A stretch of 64,000 bases of DNA from Natronococcus amylolyticus DSM 10524 (GTDB taxonomy: Archaea > Halobacteriota > Halobacteria > Halobacteriales > Natrialbaceae): positions 37,312 through 101,311 of the forward strand of contig NZ_AOIB01000037.1 of the NCBI RefSeq assembly GCF_000337675.1, written 5' to 3'. The notes beneath the pieces are model-generated. The model ran no database searches and had not been told where the DNA came from. It was given only the letters and a program-made list of their open reading frames with translations. Made by a program: the position numbers and the translations under genes. Each line of letters starts with the position of its first letter. The first letter of the stretch is position 1. This document shows positions 1 to 9,208 of the stretch, piece by piece.

Positions 1-118
1 AGACGAGAAGCGCTGACGTCGTCCGACGACCGAACCTCGTTGCTTGCCACGACTGAAGCGATCGTTCGTGGTGCCAGTAGTGTCGGTACTATTTGACCGA
101 TCGTTCCCAAGACGTCGT

Positions 119-565
119 ATGGTCGACGAACTCTTCGAGACAGTACTGGTTCCGATCGCGGATCCGGCCGACGCGCGCCAGACCGCCCGAGCCGTTCGAT
201 CGTACCTCGACCCGGACTCCGAAATAATCGTCGTTCACGTCGTTCCCAAGGGGGAAGGCGTCCCCGACAAGGCGTCGCTCGAGCAACGAGAGGAGTTCGC
301 CGAGAACGCCTATCGGGTCTTTCTCGACGTGCTGGGGCGGGGCCCTGGACTGGTTGGACGGCACACCCTGTACGGCCGAAACGTCGGGAAGACGATCGCC
401 GACGGTTCGCGGGAACTGGGCGCCACCGCCATTGTGTTCACCCCGCGGGGTGCGAGTCGATGGGTAAAACTCGTTACCGGCAGCGTCACCGACAACCTCA
501 TCTCGAACACGACTGTTCCCGTTTTGGTCCTCCCGCCACGGGAGGACGACGTTGCTGGTGACTGA
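119..565 (+). CDS. Universal stress protein (UspA family)
   Basis: This is a 148-residue single-domain universal stress protein with a Rossmann-like nucleotide-binding fold, expected in the cytoplasm. It starts with the beta strand FETVLVPIAD and ends with GASRWVKLVTGS followed by VPVLVLP, which is the family's G-x9-G-S phosphate-binding loop and last strand. I chose the ATG at 119 because MVDELFETVLVPI matches the usual family N-terminus. The frame stays open upstream to 44, but those residues look unlike the family. It lies about 380 bases before a permease that carries two domains of the same type, so a shared stress or transport role is possible. The exact ligand and function are unknown. 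Confidence 0.9.
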   Translation: MVDELFETVLVPIADPADARQTARAVRSYLDPDSEIIVVHVVPKGEGVPDKASLEQREEFAENAYRVFLDVLGRGPGLVGRHTLYGRNVGKTIADGSRELGATAIVFTPRGASRWVKLVTGSVTDNLISNTTVPVLVLPPREDDVAGD

Positions 566-738
566 TACGGATTGCCGTACCGAGTTTCCGGGGCAACCGC
601 CGACCGAGTTGCGCTTGCGCCGGAAACAACTCACAGTACCCTATCGTCGACACTGCGCTCGGATTCGAGCAGGTGAACGATTCCGAGACAGAAACCCGAG
701 TGAACGTGGCGAAACCTGCGGCGGTCGATTCCGGCCAA

Positions 739-746
739 CTTATATC
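739..746 (+). promoter_or_regulatory. TATA box upstream of leader ORF and permease
   Basis: The sequence CTTATATC ends about 22 bases before the ATG at 769. That is the spacing of a leaderless haloarchaeal transcript. It implies that the permease mRNA starts near 769, roughly 175 bases before the permease start codon. The rest of 566-943 shows no convincing gene. Confidence 0.5.
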
Positions 747-768
747 GATTAGGTAACTTCACCCGAGT

Positions 769-855
769 ATGCACCCATCGTCCGGCACGGTTACCCACGT
801 CTCTTCGACCGAACCGGTCCGTTTGCGAGAGGAACGATCGGCGGAGGTGTCCTAA
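769..855 (+). CDS. Possible 28-residue leader peptide
   Basis: A short frame (ATG 769, TAA 853-855) begins with MHPSSGTVTHVSS and has no recognisable domain. The only support is position: its ATG sits at leaderless distance from a good TATA box (739-746) and it precedes the permease gene on the same strand. It could be a regulatory upstream ORF or chance. No family is recognised. Confidence 0.25.
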   Translation: MHPSSGTVTHVSSTEPVRLREERSAEVS

Positions 856-943
856 GTGCCGCGGTCAGAGTGTGGCCCCCCGCTTCCGATCGATAACGGT
901 TGCGGGCTTCGCGAGACCGGCTGTCGCTCGAGGTGGACGGTCG

Positions 944-3301
944 ATGAGTGACGAGGAACTCGCGAAGGACCTCGGCCTCCTCTCGGCGCTGACCATCGGT
1001 ATCGGGACGATGATCGGCGCCGGGATCTTCGTCCTGCCTGGGATCGCAGCCCAGGAGGCCGGACCCGCCGTCGTCCTCTCGTTCGTTATCGGCGGCATGA
1101 TCGCGCTGATCAACGCCCTCTCGGTGAGCGAACTCGGGACGGCGATGCCGAAAGCCGGCGGCGCCTACTACTACATCAACCGCGCGCTCGGACCGCTGTT
1201 CGGCTCGATCTCGGGCATGGGCGACTGGATCGGACTCGCCTTCGCCAGCGCCTTCTACTCGATCGGGTTCGGCGGCTACCTCGCCGACCTCCTGGACGGC
1301 GTCGTCGTCTCATTACCCGTTCTCGGGACCGTTTCCCTGTTGCCGACGATTGCGCTGGGCCCGTTCACGTTGAACGAGATTCAGATCGGCGCAATCATCG
1401 CCGGTGCGGTATTCGTCGGCGTCAACTACATCGGCGCCAAGGAGACCGGTAGCATCCAGACCGTCATCGTTACGCTCCTGCTCGGGATCCTGACGATCTT
1501 CGCGGTCGCCGGCTTCTTTTCGTTCGACTGGGCAACGGTCACCGCCGAGGGCGGACTGGCCCCGGAGGGAACGGGCGCGATCCTTCCGGGCGCCGCGCTC
1601 GTGTTCGTCTCCTATCTGGGCTACGCGAAGATCGCGACGATCGGGGAAGAGCTGAAAAATCCCGGTCGGAACCTTCCGATCGCGATCGTCGGCAGCGTCG
1701 TGATCGTGATGACCATCTACACGATCCTCGTCGGTCTCCTGATGGGGCTGATCCCCCACAGCGAGTTCTTCATCGAGCAGGCCGAGAACGCACCGATGTC
1801 CTACGCGGCCGAAACCGTCTTCGACTACGAGTTCGCGGTCGTCGGCTTCGAGATTCCGATTCTCGGTATCGGGGTCACTTCGATCACGATCGCCGCGCTG
1901 TTAGCGACGGCCTCGAGTGCGAACGCTTCGATCCTCGCTTCGGCCCGGATCAACTTCGCGATGGGACGGGACAAGATCGTCACCGACTGGCTCAACGAGA
2001 TCCACCCCAACTACGCGACGCCGTACCGCTCGATCGCGGTCACGGGGCTGATGATCATCGTCTTCATCATCGCACTCGGCGAGACCGTCGAGATCCTCGC
2101 GAGTGCCGCCAGCGTCCTCCACTTGGTCGTCTACGCGTTGATCAACGCCTCGCTGATCGTGTTCCGTGAGACCGACGTGCCCGAGTACGATCCGGAGTTC
2201 GAGGTTCCGCTCTATCCGTTTACCCCGATCGCGGGCTTCGTGCTCTCGCTCGCGCTCATCTACTTTATGGACCCACTGGCGACTGCGATCAGCGGTCTGT
2301 TCGTCGTCTTCGCCGTCCTCTGGTACTTCTTCTACGCGCGTACTGAAACCGATCGGGAGGGGATTCTCACCGCCTACATCCTCGATCGATCCGACGAGAT
2401 GCCCGAGCCGGCGGTGTCCGCGGCGACCGCGGTGAAGCCGATCGGCGACGGCGAATCGGGCCCCCGCGTGATGGTCGCCATCGCGAACCCGCGCACCGAG
2501 CAGGCGCTGATCACGCTCGGTAGCGCCATCGCGCAAGCGAAGGGTGGGTCCGTCCTCGCGACCCACATCGTTCAGGTGCCCGACCAGACGCCCCTGCAGA
2601 AGGGTGCCGAGCAGATCGATCAGATCAGCGCAGAGTCCGAGCGGCTGCTGGCCGACGCGGAGGCGTCCGCCGAGACGTTCGACGCCGACGTCGAGACGAG
2701 AACGATCGTCTCCCACCGGTCCTTCGAGGAGGTGTTCGACGCCGCCGGGACGTACGACGTCGACACCGTCGTCATGGGCTGGGGTCGGTCGACCGTCGGC
2801 GAGGGTCGCGTCGAGCGTCCGCTCGACGAGCTCACACACGATCTGCCGTGTGACTTCGTCATCCTCGACGGCGAGGAGGTGACGGCCGACCGGATCCTCC
2901 TCCCGACCGCGGGCGGGAGTGGCTCGGAAGTCAGCGCCGCCGTCGCACGCGCGCTTCAGGCGGAGTACGGCGGCGAGATCAGCCTGCTCCACGTCGTCGA
3001 CGATCCGGACGAGCGCGAGGAGGGTGTAGCCTTCCTCGAGGAGTGGGCCGCCGAGCAGGGGCTCGAGGAAACCACGCACATCGTCGACGACACCGGAAAC
3101 GTCGGAGAGGCGATCGAGCGCGCCGCCGCCGACCACTCGCTGGTGATCCTTGGTGCGACCAGACGCGGCGTACTCTCCCGACTCGTGCGCGGATCGCTCG
3201 TCTTCGACGCAGCGACCGACCTCGACGTCCCGGTTCTGCTCGCGGAGAAGGAGAGTTCGCGGTCGCTTCGCGAGCGAGTCCTCGGCGAACGGCGGGACTG
3301 A
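944..3301 (+). CDS. APC-family amino-acid permease with two C-terminal universal stress domains
   Basis: This 785-residue protein joins an amino acid-polyamine-organocation transporter (about residues 1-475, 12 predicted membrane helices) to two universal stress protein domains (about 508-645 and 648-785). The first helix carries IGIGTMIGAGIFVLPG, the substrate-binding glycine motif of the APC superfamily. The second stress domain keeps the nucleotide loop GATRRGVLSRLVRGS. The ATG at 944 (MSDEELAKDLGLLSALTIG) matches family N-termini; a GTG at 872 would add 24 arginine-rich residues. It probably imports amino acids, with the stress domains sensing nucleotide or energy state. The substrate cannot be told from sequence. 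A free stress protein lies upstream. Confidence 0.92.
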   Translation: MSDEELAKDLGLLSALTIGIGTMIGAGIFVLPGIAAQEAGPAVVLSFVIGGMIALINALSVSELGTAMPKAGGAYYYINRALGPLFGSISGMGDWIGLAFASAFYSIGFGGYLADLLDGVVVSLPVLGTVSLLPTIALGPFTLNEIQIGAIIAGAVFVGVNYIGAKETGSIQTVIVTLLLGILTIFAVAGFFSFDWATVTAEGGLAPEGTGAILPGAALVFVSYLGYAKIATIGEELKNPGRNLPIAIVGSVVIVMTIYTILVGLLMGLIPHSEFFIEQAENAPMSYAAETVFDYEFAVVGFEIPILGIGVTSITIAALLATASSANASILASARINFAMGRDKIVTDWLNEIHPNYATPYRSIAVTGLMIIVFIIALGETVEILASAASVLHLVVYALINASLIVFRETDVPEYDPEFEVPLYPFTPIAGFVLSLALIYFMDPLATAISGLFVVFAVLWYFFYARTETDREGILTAYILDRSDEMPEPAVSAATAVKPIGDGESGPRVMVAIANPRTEQALITLGSAIAQAKGGSVLATHIVQVPDQTPLQKGAEQIDQISAESERLLADAEASAETFDADVETRTIVSHRSFEEVFDAAGTYDVDTVVMGWGRSTVGEGRVERPLDELTHDLPCDFVILDGEEVTADRILLPTAGGSGSEVSAAVARALQAEYGGEISLLHVVDDPDEREEGVAFLEEWAAEQGLEETTHIVDDTGNVGEAIERAAADHSLVILGATRRGVLSRLVRGSLVFDAATDLDVPVLLAEKESSRSLRERVLGERRD

Positions 3302-3540
3302 GCCCGCTTCGCCCGAACCTGTTCGTTCGTTCGATCGGTCCTATCAGACGGCTGTCTATGAGTGAGGGACACAAGCGACAGAAAAAAGGTCCCCCACTCC
3401 AACTGGCTCGTGATGGATCGACATGGAAACGGTCGAGCGGGTCGGTCGAAGGCGGCAATATCCACCCGACAGCGCGTCGCAACGCGAATTACCCGGGTGC
3501 GTTTCCAAATAGATAAGTGCCCACGGAAACCATCGACCGA

Positions 3541-3548
3541 CATATAAG
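3541..3548 (+). promoter_or_regulatory. Promoter (TATA box) of the coxB-coxAC transcript
   Basis: CATATAAG lies 16-23 bases before the GTG at 3564, which suggests a leaderless or nearly leaderless transcript. It supports the GTG start of coxB. The gap 3302-3540 between the permease and this box shows no gene. Confidence 0.6.
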
Positions 3549-3563
3549 CAGTCTTCAAACGAG

Positions 3564-4424
3564 GTGAACACAATCTTCAGCACAGCTACAATTCCCCTGG
3601 AAGTGCAAACGCGTGTTGACGTCTTCGAGCAGATTTTCCTGGTCTTTCTCGGACTCGGAACGCTCATCGGCGTCGTCGTCGTCGCGTACACGTTGTACAA
3701 CGCGTACAAGTATCGTGACGGCGCCGCGAAGGCGTCCGACGAGGACACGCCAGTACTCGGGGAGTTACCGACGGGTGGAGAGGGCGGCAAGAAACTGTTC
3801 CTATCGTTCGGCCTGAGCGCGATCGTCGTGATCTCGCTCGTGATCTGGACGTACGGAATGCTGTTGTACGTCGAGGATCCGGGTGACGACATCCCAGAGG
3901 ACGACGCTATCGAGATTGACGTCGAGGGTGATGGCTTTGCCTGGCACTTCGAGTACGAGAACGGAGCCGAGACGACCAATACCATGACCGTTCCGGAGGA
4001 TACGCCCGTGTGGATCAACGTCACCGGTGGTGACGTCTGGCACACGTTCGGCATCTCTGATCTGCGCGTGAAAGCCGACGCGATCCCCGGCGAAACCGAC
4101 GAGACGTGGTTCATGACCGAGGAGGCCGGTGAGACCCACACGATCGAGTGCTTCGAACTCTGTGGCGACGGCCACTCCGCGATGGACGGCACTCTCGACG
4201 TCGTCGAGGAAGAGGAGTTCGAGGAGTTCCTCGAGGACGAAGCGCCGGACGATGACGAGAACGGCGACGACGAGGAAGCAGAGGACGAAAACGGTGATGA
4301 CGAGGCTGACGACGAAGAGAACGGTGACGACGACGAAGCCGACGAGAACGGTGACGACGAGGAGGATGAGGAAGAAGAGACCGACGACGAGGACGACGAG
4401 GAAGACGACGGGGGTGACGACTGA
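3564..4424 (+). CDS. coxB: Cytochrome c oxidase subunit II with long acidic tail
   Basis: This 286-residue protein carries the CuA centre of a haem-copper oxidase. It has two N-terminal membrane helices (about residues 18-42 and 76-98) and an outside cupredoxin domain with WHTFGISDLRVKAD and the CuA motif CFELCGDGHSAM, which supplies the two cysteines, histidine and methionine. From about residue 217 to the end it becomes a low-complexity Asp/Glu tail with repeated ENGDD units, unusual even for a halophile. The start is GTG, supported by the TATA box at 3541. The stop overlaps the ATG of coxAC (TGATG), so the two are co-translated. CuA takes electrons from a soluble or membrane donor such as halocyanin (inference). 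Confidence 0.93.
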   Translation: MNTIFSTATIPLEVQTRVDVFEQIFLVFLGLGTLIGVVVVAYTLYNAYKYRDGAAKASDEDTPVLGELPTGGEGGKKLFLSFGLSAIVVISLVIWTYGMLLYVEDPGDDIPEDDAIEIDVEGDGFAWHFEYENGAETTNTMTVPEDTPVWINVTGGDVWHTFGISDLRVKADAIPGETDETWFMTEEAGETHTIECFELCGDGHSAMDGTLDVVEEEEFEEFLEDEAPDDDENGDDEEAEDENGDDEADDEENGDDDEADENGDDEEDEEEETDDEDDEEDDGGDD

Positions 4425-6907
4425 TGGGTGATCTGCCGCCGATGACATCCGTCAAGCGCTGGCTCGTCACGACCAATCACAAGGACGTCGGGATCCTCTA
4501 TCTCGGAACCGCCCTGTTCTTCCTGCTGCTGGGCGGTGTCCTGGCGTTGCTGTTCCGTGCACACCTCTGGGAGAGCGGTGGAACCGGACTGCTGACGGAC
4601 AGCCAGTTCAACCAGGCCGTGTCGACCCACGGGCTGCTGATGGTGTTCTGGTTCCTCTCGCCGTTTGCAGCCGGGTTCGCGAACTACTTCGTCCCCCTAC
4701 AGATCGGGGCGAAAGACCTCGCGTTCCCGCGTCTAAACGCCCTGAGTTACTGGTTCTACCTGTTTTCGGGGATTCTCCTCGGAATTTCGTTCTTCCAGGG
4801 CGGCTCGTACTCCGGCGGGTGGACGATGTACGCCCCGCTGAACGTGCCGACGTACACGCCCGCACTCGAGGCGACGACCGGTGGCAACGCGACAATCCTC
4901 GCGTTGATGCTGTTCGTCTTCTCGATCACGATCGGGACGGTCAACTTCCTCGTGACGATCCACCGCGCCCGCGCGGAGGGACTCGGCCTGTGGAACATGC
5001 CGCTGTTCACGTGGTCGTGGCTGCTGACCGTCTGGATGATGCTCTTTGCGTTCGCAGCGCTGCTGGCCGCGCTACTGCTGCTCTCTATCGACCGGCTGTT
5101 CCTGACGCAGTACTTCGCGACTGATCAGGGGTCGGGACTACTGTGGGCGCACCTGTTCTGGTTCTTCGGACACCCGGAGGTGTACATCGTCTTCTTCCCC
5201 GCACTGGGAATCATGTTCGAGACGTTCCAGACGTTCACGGGACGGCGACTCGTCGGCCGCAAGTGGGTCATCATCTCGATGGTCCTCGTCGCGGTCCAGT
5301 CGTTCCTCGTCTGGATGCACCACATGTTCCTGACGACGATCAACCTGGAGATCAAGACGCTGATGATGGCGACGACCATCGGGATTTCGTTACCGTTCGA
5401 CCTGATGGTCTTCGCGCTGATCTACACGATGGTCAAGGGGCGGGTGCGGTTTACGACCCCATTCCTCTTCAGCCTCGGCGCGCTCGTCCTGTTCATCCTG
5501 GGCGGGATCACCGGGGTGTTCCTGGGTGCTGTCGTGCTCGACTACGAGTTCCGTGGCACCTACTGGGTCGTCGCGCACTTCCACTACGTGATGGTCTCCG
5601 GCGTGACGGCGCTGATCGGCGGCCTCTACTACTGGTGGCCGAAGATCACCGGCAAGATGTACTCCGAGTCGCTGGGTAAGCTCAGCTTCGCGGTGTACTT
5701 CCTCGGCTTCAACCTGCTGTACTTCCCGATGTTCCTCGCCTGGGAGACGCCGCGGCGCGTCTTCCACTTCGCCGAGGGCGTCGAGATCTACCACCAGGTC
5801 GCGACCGTCGGCGCGTTCGTCCTCGGCGCGGGCGTGTTGCTCGTCCTCGCGACGCTCGCACACAGCTTCGTCGCCGGACCGCGAGCGCCCGAGAACCCCT
5901 GGGAGTTCTCCCGCACGGCCGAGTGGGCGATCCCCTCGCCCCCGCCGCTCGAGAACTGGGACGGCCGGCCCAGCTACGCCTCGGGCTCCCTCGAGTTCGT
6001 CGAGGACTCGAAGGCCGTCCCCGACGGCGGCGCCGAATACGGACAGGGAACGGTCGCCAAGACCGAGGCAACCCACGAGGAAGAACACGCCGACCACGCC
6101 AGCATCTGGCCACTCGGCATCGGTGTCGGTCTGTTCACGTTCTTCCTCGGTCTCTCGGGTCTGACGCCGTACATGGTCGAGTTCGCCGAGGGAACTGCCG
6201 CTCCGCCCGAGGGACTCACCGGGACGGCAGCCGAGCCGAACATCATGTATCCCGTGATCACGGCGCTCGGGCTGGCGATCATGGCGTACACGCTGTTCAA
6301 GTTCGGTGTCGAGCAGTTCGAGGCCCCCGAGATGCAGATCGCCGAACGCTGGCCGTTCGAGGGCGTCGGTAACACGAAGTTCGGCGTCTGGGTGTTCCTG
6401 GCCTCCGACGTCGTCGTCTTCGGTGCTGCGATCGGCGCGTTCGTGTTCATGCGCCTTCACACCGGCTGGGGCGACTGGGAGACGATTCCGTTCGCCTCCT
6501 GGCCCGGCCTGCTGAACACCTACGTCCTGCTGACCTCGAGCTTCACGGTCATCCTCGCGCTGGTGATGGCCGAACGCAAGAACAAGCGGGGGCTACTCGC
6601 GACGCTGGGAGCGACCCTCGCGCTCGGACTCACGTTCATGAGCGTGAAGGCCTACGAGTACGCCTACAAGTTCCAGATCGACGAGTACTGGTGGACCAGC
6701 GTCGAGCACTCCATCTACTTCGTCACGACCGGGCTACACGCTCTGCACGTGATCCTCGGGCTGCTGATCGCCATCTTCATGATCTACCGCATCTGGTCGA
6801 TCGACGCCTACCTCGAGGACCACCGGCCGGTGGAGTTCTTCGGACTCTACTGGCACTTCGTCGACATCGTCTGGGTCATCCTCTTCCCGCTGTTCTACCT
6901 GATGTAG
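4424..6907 (+). CDS. coxAC: Cytochrome c oxidase fused subunits I and III
   Basis: This 827-residue membrane protein joins the catalytic subunit I (about residues 1-520) to a subunit III-like domain (about 560-827). Subunit I shows the haem and CuB ligands: STHGLLMVFW, FFGHPEVYI, WMHHMF and AHFHYVM. The GHPEVY motif with its cross-linked His-Tyr pair is typical of A-type oxygen reductases. The subunit III part shows KFGVWVFLASDVVVFGAA and EHSIYFVTTGLHALHV. It reduces O2 to water and pumps protons across the membrane. The I-III fusion is known in haloarchaea and some bacteria. It overlaps coxB by one base, and coxD follows 536 bases later under its own promoter. Confidence 0.95.
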   Translation: MGDLPPMTSVKRWLVTTNHKDVGILYLGTALFFLLLGGVLALLFRAHLWESGGTGLLTDSQFNQAVSTHGLLMVFWFLSPFAAGFANYFVPLQIGAKDLAFPRLNALSYWFYLFSGILLGISFFQGGSYSGGWTMYAPLNVPTYTPALEATTGGNATILALMLFVFSITIGTVNFLVTIHRARAEGLGLWNMPLFTWSWLLTVWMMLFAFAALLAALLLLSIDRLFLTQYFATDQGSGLLWAHLFWFFGHPEVYIVFFPALGIMFETFQTFTGRRLVGRKWVIISMVLVAVQSFLVWMHHMFLTTINLEIKTLMMATTIGISLPFDLMVFALIYTMVKGRVRFTTPFLFSLGALVLFILGGITGVFLGAVVLDYEFRGTYWVVAHFHYVMVSGVTALIGGLYYWWPKITGKMYSESLGKLSFAVYFLGFNLLYFPMFLAWETPRRVFHFAEGVEIYHQVATVGAFVLGAGVLLVLATLAHSFVAGPRAPENPWEFSRTAEWAIPSPPPLENWDGRPSYASGSLEFVEDSKAVPDGGAEYGQGTVAKTEATHEEEHADHASIWPLGIGVGLFTFFLGLSGLTPYMVEFAEGTAAPPEGLTGTAAEPNIMYPVITALGLAIMAYTLFKFGVEQFEAPEMQIAERWPFEGVGNTKFGVWVFLASDVVVFGAAIGAFVFMRLHTGWGDWETIPFASWPGLLNTYVLLTSSFTVILALVMAERKNKRGLLATLGATLALGLTFMSVKAYEYAYKFQIDEYWWTSVEHSIYFVTTGLHALHVILGLLIAIFMIYRIWSIDAYLEDHRPVEFFGLYWHFVDIVWVILFPLFYLM

Positions 6908-6922
6908 CGGTTCGCCGCTACA
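6903..6922 (+). terminator. Possible hairpin at the coxAC stop
   Basis: The run GTAGCGGTTCGCCGCTAC overlaps the coxAC stop codon and can form a short stem of 7 pairs (GTAGCGG with CCGCTAC) around a small loop. It could be a transcript end or mRNA-stabilising hairpin. T-rich sequence follows at 6944-6954. Confidence 0.35.
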
Positions 6923-7443
6923 TCGGCCCGTTCGAGAACACGATTCTCTTTTAATCGCTCACCACCCGCGTGAGCTCCGCGACCGTCCGCCGTTTCGTCT
7001 ACGGACGCTACCGGGCGATGCGTTCGTTCGAGCGCTGTGACTCCGATCGAGTGCGCGCCACCCGAGCCGCCGATCGCTCGCGGTGTGGACCGAACGCAAT
7101 CCTCGGGCCGTCCGCCAGCTCTGACGCATCGTCCTACCGGGAACAGCGTCGCGACAACGAACTCCCGGTTCGGCCCGTCGTATCGAGATGGAATTCGAGA
7201 GATCGTTCCCTTGGGGTGTCCCGCCCCGACTCGTCGGCGTCGACGGCCTCCGGAGTGAGAACCTCTCGTCAGATCTCAACTGTTCTCACGGTTCTTTACG
7301 AGCGGACTCGAACTCGTTGTCGCGTTCCTGTCCGACCCGAGACGGGCAAACTGACCGAACGTGATCGCCTCGTCCGCCTCGAGTGCGCCCTCCACCGCCC
7401 GCATGAGGAAGGTATAAGTGGTCCACACACTCATTGCTCACCA
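6908..7443. other. Intergenic region between coxAC and coxD
   Basis: About 535 bases without a supportable gene. Frames through it have unusual residue composition and no family resemblance. The only clear element is the coxD TATA box at its right end. A short inverted run near the coxAC stop (GTAGCGG..CCGCTAC, about 6903-6922) could end the coxAC transcript. Confidence 0.5.
7412..7418 (+). promoter_or_regulatory. TATA box of coxD
   Basis: GTATAAG lies 26-32 bases before the ATG at 7444, the spacing of a leaderless haloarchaeal promoter. It rules against the longer upstream extension of the coxD frame. Confidence 0.6.
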
Positions 7444-7710
7444 ATGGCCGACGTTCGTACGTACACCCTCATTTACGTCGTACTGCTGGTGTTGGGTACC
7501 GGAAAGTTCGTCTTCTTTCAGTTCCCCGAAATATTCCCGGAGGCCGCTGCGATTGGCGGGACGATCATTCTGGCCGTAATCAAGGTGTTGCTGATCGCCG
7601 CCTACTACCAGCACCTGATCGAGGAGCCCCGCGCGATCACCTACATGATGGGGGTCGCCGTGTTCATGGTCTTCCTGCTGACCATCGCCGCGGGCTACTC
7701 GATCCAGTAA
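7444..7710 (+). CDS. coxD: Cytochrome c oxidase subunit IV family protein
   Basis: This 88-residue protein is made of three membrane helices (about residues 5-22, 36-54 and 63-86). The middle segment, ending KVLLIAAYYQHLIEEPR, is typical of the small subunit IV proteins of prokaryotic haem-copper oxidases. It probably stabilises the CoxAC/CoxB complex. It lies 536 bases downstream of coxAC on the same strand with its own TATA box, so it may be made independently. The ATG at 7444 is chosen from the TATA spacing; the frame is open far upstream, but the translation there is arginine-rich and not protein-like. Confidence 0.85.
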   Translation: MADVRTYTLIYVVLLVLGTGKFVFFQFPEIFPEAAAIGGTIILAVIKVLLIAAYYQHLIEEPRAITYMMGVAVFMVFLLTIAAGYSIQ

Positions 7711-8824
7711 GCGATTTCCGACCTTCTCTTTCGACGCGACGCTCGGCCAGCGTCGGCTCTTTCAATCTCGAACGACACCAGGCGGTGTCGATCCTCTTCG
7801 AATCCGATTTCGGTGCCGACGATTCGCTCGACTCGAGTCCGCTCGAGACGTGATCACTCGTCGAACTGTGATCCGTGCCGTTCTCGAGGAGAGCTGACGT
7901 ACAATCGCTGTCGGGAGTCGCTGACTGAAATCGTGGGCCTGTCAGTGGACCCCTTTTGCTGACACGAAATCGGAGGCGTGGAGATCGCTGTGTAGATTCA
8001 TTGCTCCCGACGAGAGCGCACACTGATGGACTCGCCTCCACCCGAAGACTTCTGCCCCGAGTGGAGTTGCTTGAGACGTTTGCGAACGGCGTTCTTGCTC
8101 GCGTTGGAGTCAGCGTCCAGTTCGTACACACGCTTCTGACACACTGGTGCTTCGACTTCGGGTTGGAGGCGTCTCGTCACCGAGCGATCCCGACGGTCTC
8201 GCGGACTTCACGGACCGACGTTCCGTACAGGTCACGGAAAATCGAGGGGTTCCAAGCGATCCAGAGTGCCCAGTCTGCGTCCGTCTGTAGACCGCGAGCA
8301 TCGCGACTCGTCGCCGTTCGACGAAACTCGAGCAAACTACCCAGCGGTCGGGTCGCACGGTCCACGCGCCCGCCACGGCGCGACAGCGGTTCCTCGTCGA
8401 GGAACGAGCCGATCGGTCCTCGAGTGGGCCCGACGCGCGTGAAGGCTTCCCCGAGAACTCGCTGCCCGCTCGAGTCACAACCGTCACCGGCGCCGTTCGG
8501 ATCAGGAGACGCTCTCTCGCCGCCTCGTTCGCTACCACGGCGGTCGCGTCTCGCAAGTCTGACGTTGCTCCCGATTACAGCCGAACGTCCGTAGGAGCGC
8601 GCTCACGACCGCTCCGTCTTCGACGATCCGTCTTCCGATAGCGGCGAGTTGTCCGTGCGTCTGCGCGTGAGACGCGTGGGGTGTCTCGGGAGGACGCAAC
8701 GCGTCTCGAGTGATGGAGTGTGTACCGTACTCGAGACGCCGGGCGAGGTCGACTCGACCGGCGACTGGGAAAACGGCCTGATCGTCCTACGCGACGAAGT
8801 CAATGAGGACGATCCGTCGTTCTG

Positions 8825-8974
8825 ATGAGCGCCCGCCGGAACAACATGGGTCGGCACAGCGAACTAGAAACCCCGCCCAAGAGTCTCTCGACGCTCACCG
8901 ACGGGAATTTCATCACCGTCTATCCGGCACAAGAGGAGCGGGCAGACGACCGTCGCTTCCTCCAGTTCCAGTAA
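8825..8974 (+). CDS. Small ORF, 49 residues, unknown
   Basis: The frame runs from an ATG at 8825 to a TAA at 8972-8974. The product is hydrophilic, contains TDGNFITVYPAQEE and has no recognised domain. A 6-base-pair hairpin (AACAGC..GCTGTT, 8980-8996) follows the stop directly, as a terminator would. It could also be the tail of a decayed gene. Confidence 0.25.
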   Translation: MSARRNNMGRHSELETPPKSLSTLTDGNFITVYPAQEERADDRRFLQFQ

Positions 8975-8979
8975 CGAAC

Positions 8980-8996
8980 AACAGCTTTCTGCTGTT
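8980..8996 (+). terminator. Hairpin after the 49-residue ORF
   Basis: AACAGC and GCTGTT form a perfect 6-base-pair stem with a 5-base loop, starting six bases after the TAA of the small ORF. No long T-run follows, so a role in termination is only a suggestion. Confidence 0.3.
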
Positions 8997-9028
8997 ACCT
9001 TCGCCGGGGAGAGGATGCCGGGGTCGTC

Positions 9029-9208
9029 ATGGCAGACGAATACCAGCGGCAAGCCGAACCGGAAGCGATCCAGTACGTGTCGATCGCTGTCATCGTCACC
9101 AACCGCGTCGCGATTGGCCCCGTATCCGGTGCTCTGGTCGCCTTATATATACTGTATGCGGACCATACAGCTGATGACTCTTCACCGTTGTGTGGATCCC
9201 ATCTGTGA
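9029..9208 (+). CDS. Small putative membrane protein, 59 residues
   Basis: The frame begins MADEYQRQAEPEAIQYVSIA and stops with TGA at 9206-9208. One hydrophobic segment covers about residues 15-44 (AIQYVSIAVIVT..VSGALVALYILYA), followed by a short acidic end. It resembles the many single-helix small proteins of haloarchaea but I know no family for it. It sits alone in a gene-poor stretch, so it may be spurious. Confidence 0.3.
   Translation: MADEYQRQAEPEAIQYVSIAVIVTNRVAIGPVSGALVALYILYADHTADDSSPLCGSHL

Noticed and set aside
1901..3136. Minus-strand open frame of 411 codons opposite the permease
   Set aside because: Shadow frame with low-complexity Asp/Arg/Gly content and no motif.
6970..7443. 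Upstream extension of the coxD frame
   Set aside because: Translation is arginine-rich and unlike subunit IV; the TATA box at 7412 places the start at 7444.
7998..8365. Two touching minus-strand frames in the gene-poor pocket
   Set aside because: Short, no recognisable family and not enough support to call a gene; noted as possible remains of a decayed gene.
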